From Clostridiales bacterium (GTDB lineage Bacteria > Bacillota > Desulfitobacteriia > Desulfitobacteriales > Desulfitobacteriaceae): a stretch of DNA of 7,037 bases. Made by a program: the position numbers and the translations under genes. This document shows, piece after piece, positions 4,450 to 7,037 of this stretch; the first letter of the stretch is position 1, and each line of letters opens with the position of its first letter. Under the pieces are notes generated by a model that had not been told where the DNA came from, ran no database searches, and worked only from the letters and a program-made list of their open reading frames with translations. The stretch spans positions 1-7,037 of the forward strand of contig DAHVVW010000111.1 in the NCBI GenBank assembly GCA_027357125.1, read 5' to 3'.

Positions 4450-5622
4450 ATGTTGGGACAGACCAGGATTAGGGTGATGATCCTGATCCGACGCTTTGGC
4501 AAAGTCAAGCTTGCCCTCGCCGGTCTAGCCTTGTTGGCATTGCTCATTACCCCGGTTTTGGTTCAGTTGAAGAGCATGAGTGTAGAAATTGACGGTCAAA
4601 CCAAGAATGTAAGAACAATCTTTAACACGGTCGGAGGGGCACTGGAACACTCCCGCCTTGGCATTTACCCGGAAGATGCGGTGGCACCCTCCCGGGGAAC
4701 GCGCCTAAGCAAAGGAATGGTTGTCAAGGTTACCCGCAGTGTTCCTGTAAAGCTAACGGTAGATGGCAAAACATATGAAACCCGCACGGTTGCCGCGACT
4801 GTCGGAGACGCTCTGACTGATTTATCTGGACGTTATAATTTAGACCTGAAAGAAGTTGACGAGGTAAATCTGCCCCGCGCGGACGTGCTCCCAGCAGGGG
4901 CAGAGCTAGCAGTTCAGCGCTCAATTCCGATTCATGTGCAGGCCGATGGCAAGGAATATGATACATACTTGGCTCCACGCTTGGTAGCGGAAGCTTTGAC
5001 CAAATTAAATATTACGGTAGGTTCCCTAGATAAGGTTTCCCTGCCGCTGGATCATATGCTTGCGCCTAACGACCGGGTGCAGGTAGTTAGGGTCGTTGAA
5101 AAAGTTGAAAGCGTTAAAACGGAGATACCTTATCAAACAGTGGCTCAAGCTGCTGATTTTCCAGTTGGGCTTCCGGACAAGGTAGTTAAACGGGGCGCTA
5201 ACGGGCTGCAGGAGCAGACTGTGAAGCTGGTCTTAGAGGACGGCAAGGAAGTTGACCGGCAAGTCCTGGCCCAACGCGTAGCCTTGGCTCCGGTCAATCA
5301 AGTGGTGTCAAGAGGAGCACAGACTTCAATTTCCCGGGGCGGTGCCGTGGTGAATTTTAAGCGGGCTTACCAGGTGAAGGCTACCGCTTATTGTGAGCCT
5401 GGTGGACGCACTGCCATCGGTGCTGCGGTGCGCTGGGGTGTTGTGGCCGTTGACCCGCGGGTGATCCCGCTGGGGAGCAAACTTTACGTTGACGGATATG
5501 GCCAGGCCGAGGCGCTTGATGTCGGCGGGGCTATCAAAGGGAACCGGATCGATTTGTATATGGATTCGGAAGAAGCAGCTAGGTCATGGGGAGTGCGCTA
5601 TGTCATTGTGTATGTACAGTAA
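4450..5622 (+). CDS. yabE: YabE-like protein: DUF348 x3, G5 and 3D domains
   Basis: This 390-aa envelope protein is related to B. subtilis YabE and the Rpf-like wall enzymes. One hydrophobic segment (about 19-40) acts as signal or anchor. Three DUF348 repeats follow (about 43-97, 98-158, 159-214), each with the pattern 'V..DGK.y.t...TV..AL'. Next comes a G5 domain (about 215-292) and a 3D domain (about 306-390), with aspartates D335 (AVDP), D357 (ALDVGGAIKG) and D368 (RIDLY). A muralytic, peptidoglycan-remodelling role is inferred from family. The 3D domain is about half identical by hand alignment to that of the upstream gene. Differences include TAIG for TATG and DVGG for DTGG. The start at ATG 4450 has GAGGAG 12 nt upstream; GTG 4474 or ATG 4477 are possible later starts that keep the membrane segment. 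It has its own promoter (4304-4332) and terminator (5682-5726). Confidence 0.92.
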   Translation: MLGQTRIRVMILIRRFGKVKLALAGLALLALLITPVLVQLKSMSVEIDGQTKNVRTIFNTVGGALEHSRLGIYPEDAVAPSRGTRLSKGMVVKVTRSVPVKLTVDGKTYETRTVAATVGDALTDLSGRYNLDLKEVDEVNLPRADVLPAGAELAVQRSIPIHVQADGKEYDTYLAPRLVAEALTKLNITVGSLDKVSLPLDHMLAPNDRVQVVRVVEKVESVKTEIPYQTVAQAADFPVGLPDKVVKRGANGLQEQTVKLVLEDGKEVDRQVLAQRVALAPVNQVVSRGAQTSISRGGAVVNFKRAYQVKATAYCEPGGRTAIGAAVRWGVVAVDPRVIPLGSKLYVDGYGQAEALDVGGAIKGNRIDLYMDSEEAARSWGVRYVIVYVQ

Positions 5623-5681
5623 CTAAGACGGATTATATAAAACGTGAGAGTCCTTGAGGTATAAATCAAAACAACTCGTGT

Positions 5682-5726
5682 GCAAGAGGCTGCGGTTCGT
5701 TAGGACGGCAGCCTCTTGCTCTTTTG
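5682..5726 (+). terminator. Strong intrinsic terminator after the yabE-like gene
   Basis: A perfect 12-bp stem, GCAAGAGGCTGC (5682-5693) with GCAGCCTCTTGC (5708-5719), is followed by TCTTTT. The 14-nt loop can form a small inner helix (GTTC with GGAC). It isolates the YabE-like transcript from the downstream regulator gene. The T-tract is short but the stem is very stable. Confidence 0.87.
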
Positions 5727-5751
5727 CCGATTCCTTGCGACATGAACCCAA

Positions 5752-5793
5752 TTTAGACCAAATATCTTTCTATTATTATAATAACGGTCTAAA
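5752..5793 (+). promoter_or_regulatory. Promoter nested in an inverted repeat upstream of the PucR-like gene
   Basis: A perfect -10, TATAAT (5777-5782), lies 17 bp downstream of TAGACC (5754-5759; 4/6 match to TTGACA). The -35 is part of TTTAGACC (5752-5759), which is repeated inverted as GGTCTAAA (5786-5793) next to the predicted start point (about 5789). The 8-bp arms are 26 bp apart and bracket the promoter, as expected for a dimeric regulator site. The predicted leader is about 137 nt. The surrounding DNA is very A+T-rich, so the promoter call is moderate. Confidence 0.5.
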
Positions 5794-5807
5794 AAATAAT
5801 TAATGAG

Positions 5808-5824
5808 TTGTACCAATGGTACAA
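5808..5824. promoter_or_regulatory. 17-bp near-perfect palindrome, candidate operator
   Basis: TTGTACCA-A-TGGTACAA has 8-bp perfect arms around a single central A. It lies about 20-36 bp downstream of the predicted start of the PucR-like gene and about 100 bp before its start codon. Such symmetry is typical of a dimer-binding operator, and it could also form a small RNA hairpin. Its core TACCAATGGT is identical to 570-579 in the abrB promoter. The rest of this intergenic stretch (5623-5925) shows only the terminator and the promoter listed separately. Confidence 0.55.
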
Positions 5825-5925
5825 AGGAATAAGCTAAGAGAGAACGAATTTAATACAAACAATGCGAATAGTCGGAATATATAAGGATTAATAATTACAG
5901 GCTTAATTTGTAAAGGGGTGATTTC

Positions 5926-7037
5926 ATGGGGATAACTGTGCGGCAAGCTCTCAATGTTGAAGCCCTGCGGGAAGCAAAAGTCGTAGCCGGCTATCAGGGT
6001 TTAGACAATGTCATTAACTTTGTGAACATTATGGAAGTGCCTGAAGTCACCAAGTGGATGAAAGGCGGCGAATTGCTGGTTACAGCCGGGTTTGCCCTCC
6101 AAGACAGTGGGAAGGAGCGGAGACGCCTCGTTTACGATTTAGCGGCCAAAGGGGTAGCGGCATTCGGAATTAAACCCGGACAGTATTTCCAAACCATTCC
6201 TGAAGATATGCTGGAATACGCCAACGAGGTTGGGATGCCTCTGATTGAATTGCCGGGCGATATTCCGTATATGGATTTTATGGTGCCGCTTTTTGAGATT
6301 CTGATTAGCGATCAGCTGGCCAGGCTGAAGAAATCCGAGCAGATCCACAATCGTTTGTTAGAAATAGTACTTAATAGCAACGGTTTGCCTAGCGTATGCC
6401 ACACTCTGGTGGAATTAGCAGGTAACCCGGTGCTGATTGTTAATGGCAAAGGCGATTTAATTGCCAGCGCCTGGCCGCCCCAGATCAATGGCTGCAGCTG
6501 GGAGCGTTCTGAGGAAAATGTGTTAGCCGAGTTGGAAAAAGAAAAGCTACATTTCTTTTCATTAAATCCCCACCGGTGGCATCGTTTTCAGCTTCAGATG
6601 GAAGGACATACTCAGCCACTGGTGATAGTTCGCATTGATATTAATGGCAGTTTGCACGGTTTTCTGGTCATCCTGGAAACCCACCGGGTCCTCGATAATC
6701 AGGATGTTATGGCTGTAGAACATGCTTCAACAATAGTAGCCCTTGAATTTTTAAAACAGAAAATTGTGTATGACACAGAGAAACAAATTAGGGTGGAGTT
6801 GCTGGAAGATCTTATTAGCGGAAATTTCCGGGTTGAGGACGATGTAATAAGGCGGGCTGGGCATCTGAACTTTAACCTAGCCAGTCGCACGGTAGTTTTT
6901 GTTATTCATATTGACCTTATTAATGATAAAGGGCATAACGATACACATGTTCATCAACTAAGGGAAGAATTCGTCCAGTTTACTCATCGAATTCTGCAGG
7001 ATTTTCCGGGCGGAGCGATGATTTTGACTAAAGGCGA
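5926..7037 (+). CDS. PucR/CdaR-family transcriptional regulator, 3'-truncated by the window
   Basis: This open reading frame of 370 codons runs off the right edge without a stop. It starts at ATG 5926 behind AAAGGGGTGA (5912-5921), an excellent ribosome binding site. The N-terminus (about 5-125) is a PucR domain: TVRQALNVEALREAKVVAG, then VPEVTKWMKGGELLVTAGF and GVAAFGIKPGQY. A helical linker (about 123-152) and a probable GAF-like sensory region (about 155-275; LAGNPVLIVNGKGDLIAS) follow. The stretch LLEDLISGNF ... RTVVFVIHID looks like the start of the GGDEF-like segment of CdaR-type regulators. The family normally ends in a C-terminal helix-turn-helix, which would lie past 7037. Members activate purine, proline, GABA or sugar-acid catabolic genes in response to small molecules; the ligand and targets here are unknown and probably encoded downstream. 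The leader carries operator-like repeats that could serve autoregulation. Confidence 0.9.
   Translation, partial: MGITVRQALNVEALREAKVVAGYQGLDNVINFVNIMEVPEVTKWMKGGELLVTAGFALQDSGKERRRLVYDLAAKGVAAFGIKPGQYFQTIPEDMLEYANEVGMPLIELPGDIPYMDFMVPLFEILISDQLARLKKSEQIHNRLLEIVLNSNGLPSVCHTLVELAGNPVLIVNGKGDLIASAWPPQINGCSWERSEENVLAELEKEKLHFFSLNPHRWHRFQLQMEGHTQPLVIVRIDINGSLHGFLVILETHRVLDNQDVMAVEHASTIVALEFLKQKIVYDTEKQIRVELLEDLISGNFRVEDDVIRRAGHLNFNLASRTVVFVIHIDLINDKGHNDTHVHQLREEFVQFTHRILQDFPGGAMILTKG

Overview
The window reads as a chromosomal segment of a spore-forming, low-to-mid G+C Firmicute, most likely a clostridial lineage such as the Peptococcaceae/Desulfitobacteriaceae. The evidence is the gene order rsmI – abrB (reversed) – metG – tatD – 3D/G5 protein, which matches the well-known yabC–abrB–metS–yabD–yabE block of Bacillus subtilis. 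It is supported by strong AAAGGGG/AAGGAG ribosome binding sites, frequent GTG starts, a clostridial-type AbrB with a four-cysteine tail, and Spo0A-type boxes. The genus assignment is inference.

Layout. The end of rsmI (16S rRNA methyltransferase) enters at the left edge and is followed by a hairpin whose T-tract lies on the minus strand, so it mainly ends the convergent abrB transcript. abrB (minus strand) and metG (plus strand) diverge from a compact control region (about 520-704). That region holds a consensus abrB promoter with a tandem pair of Spo0A-box-like sites just downstream of its start point, and an extended -10 promoter for metG. metG (methionyl-tRNA synthetase with a C-terminal tRNA-binding domain) overlaps tatD (metal-dependent DNase/hydrolase) by 4 nt. 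After a 65-nt gap containing a long hairpin that buries the next ribosome binding site comes a short G5+3D cell-wall protein. A separate consensus promoter then drives a longer YabE-like protein (three DUF348 repeats, G5, 3D), which ends in a strong intrinsic terminator. A 3'-truncated PucR/CdaR-family regulator starts at 5926. Its leader has a promoter nested in an inverted repeat and a 17-bp near-perfect palindrome.

How the pieces fit. The left part is housekeeping translation and nucleic-acid maintenance (rsmI, metG, tatD), with the transition-state regulator abrB inserted in reverse. The middle is a pair of paralogous 3D-domain proteins, probably peptidoglycan-acting. The right is an unrelated regulator whose target genes would lie beyond the window. 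No mobile element, CRISPR array, tRNA or rRNA was seen, and no wholly new multi-gene system is evident. The most interesting material is regulatory: the conserved Spo0A–abrB wiring, the hairpin hiding a ribosome binding site, and a 10-bp motif shared by the abrB promoter and the pucR-like leader.
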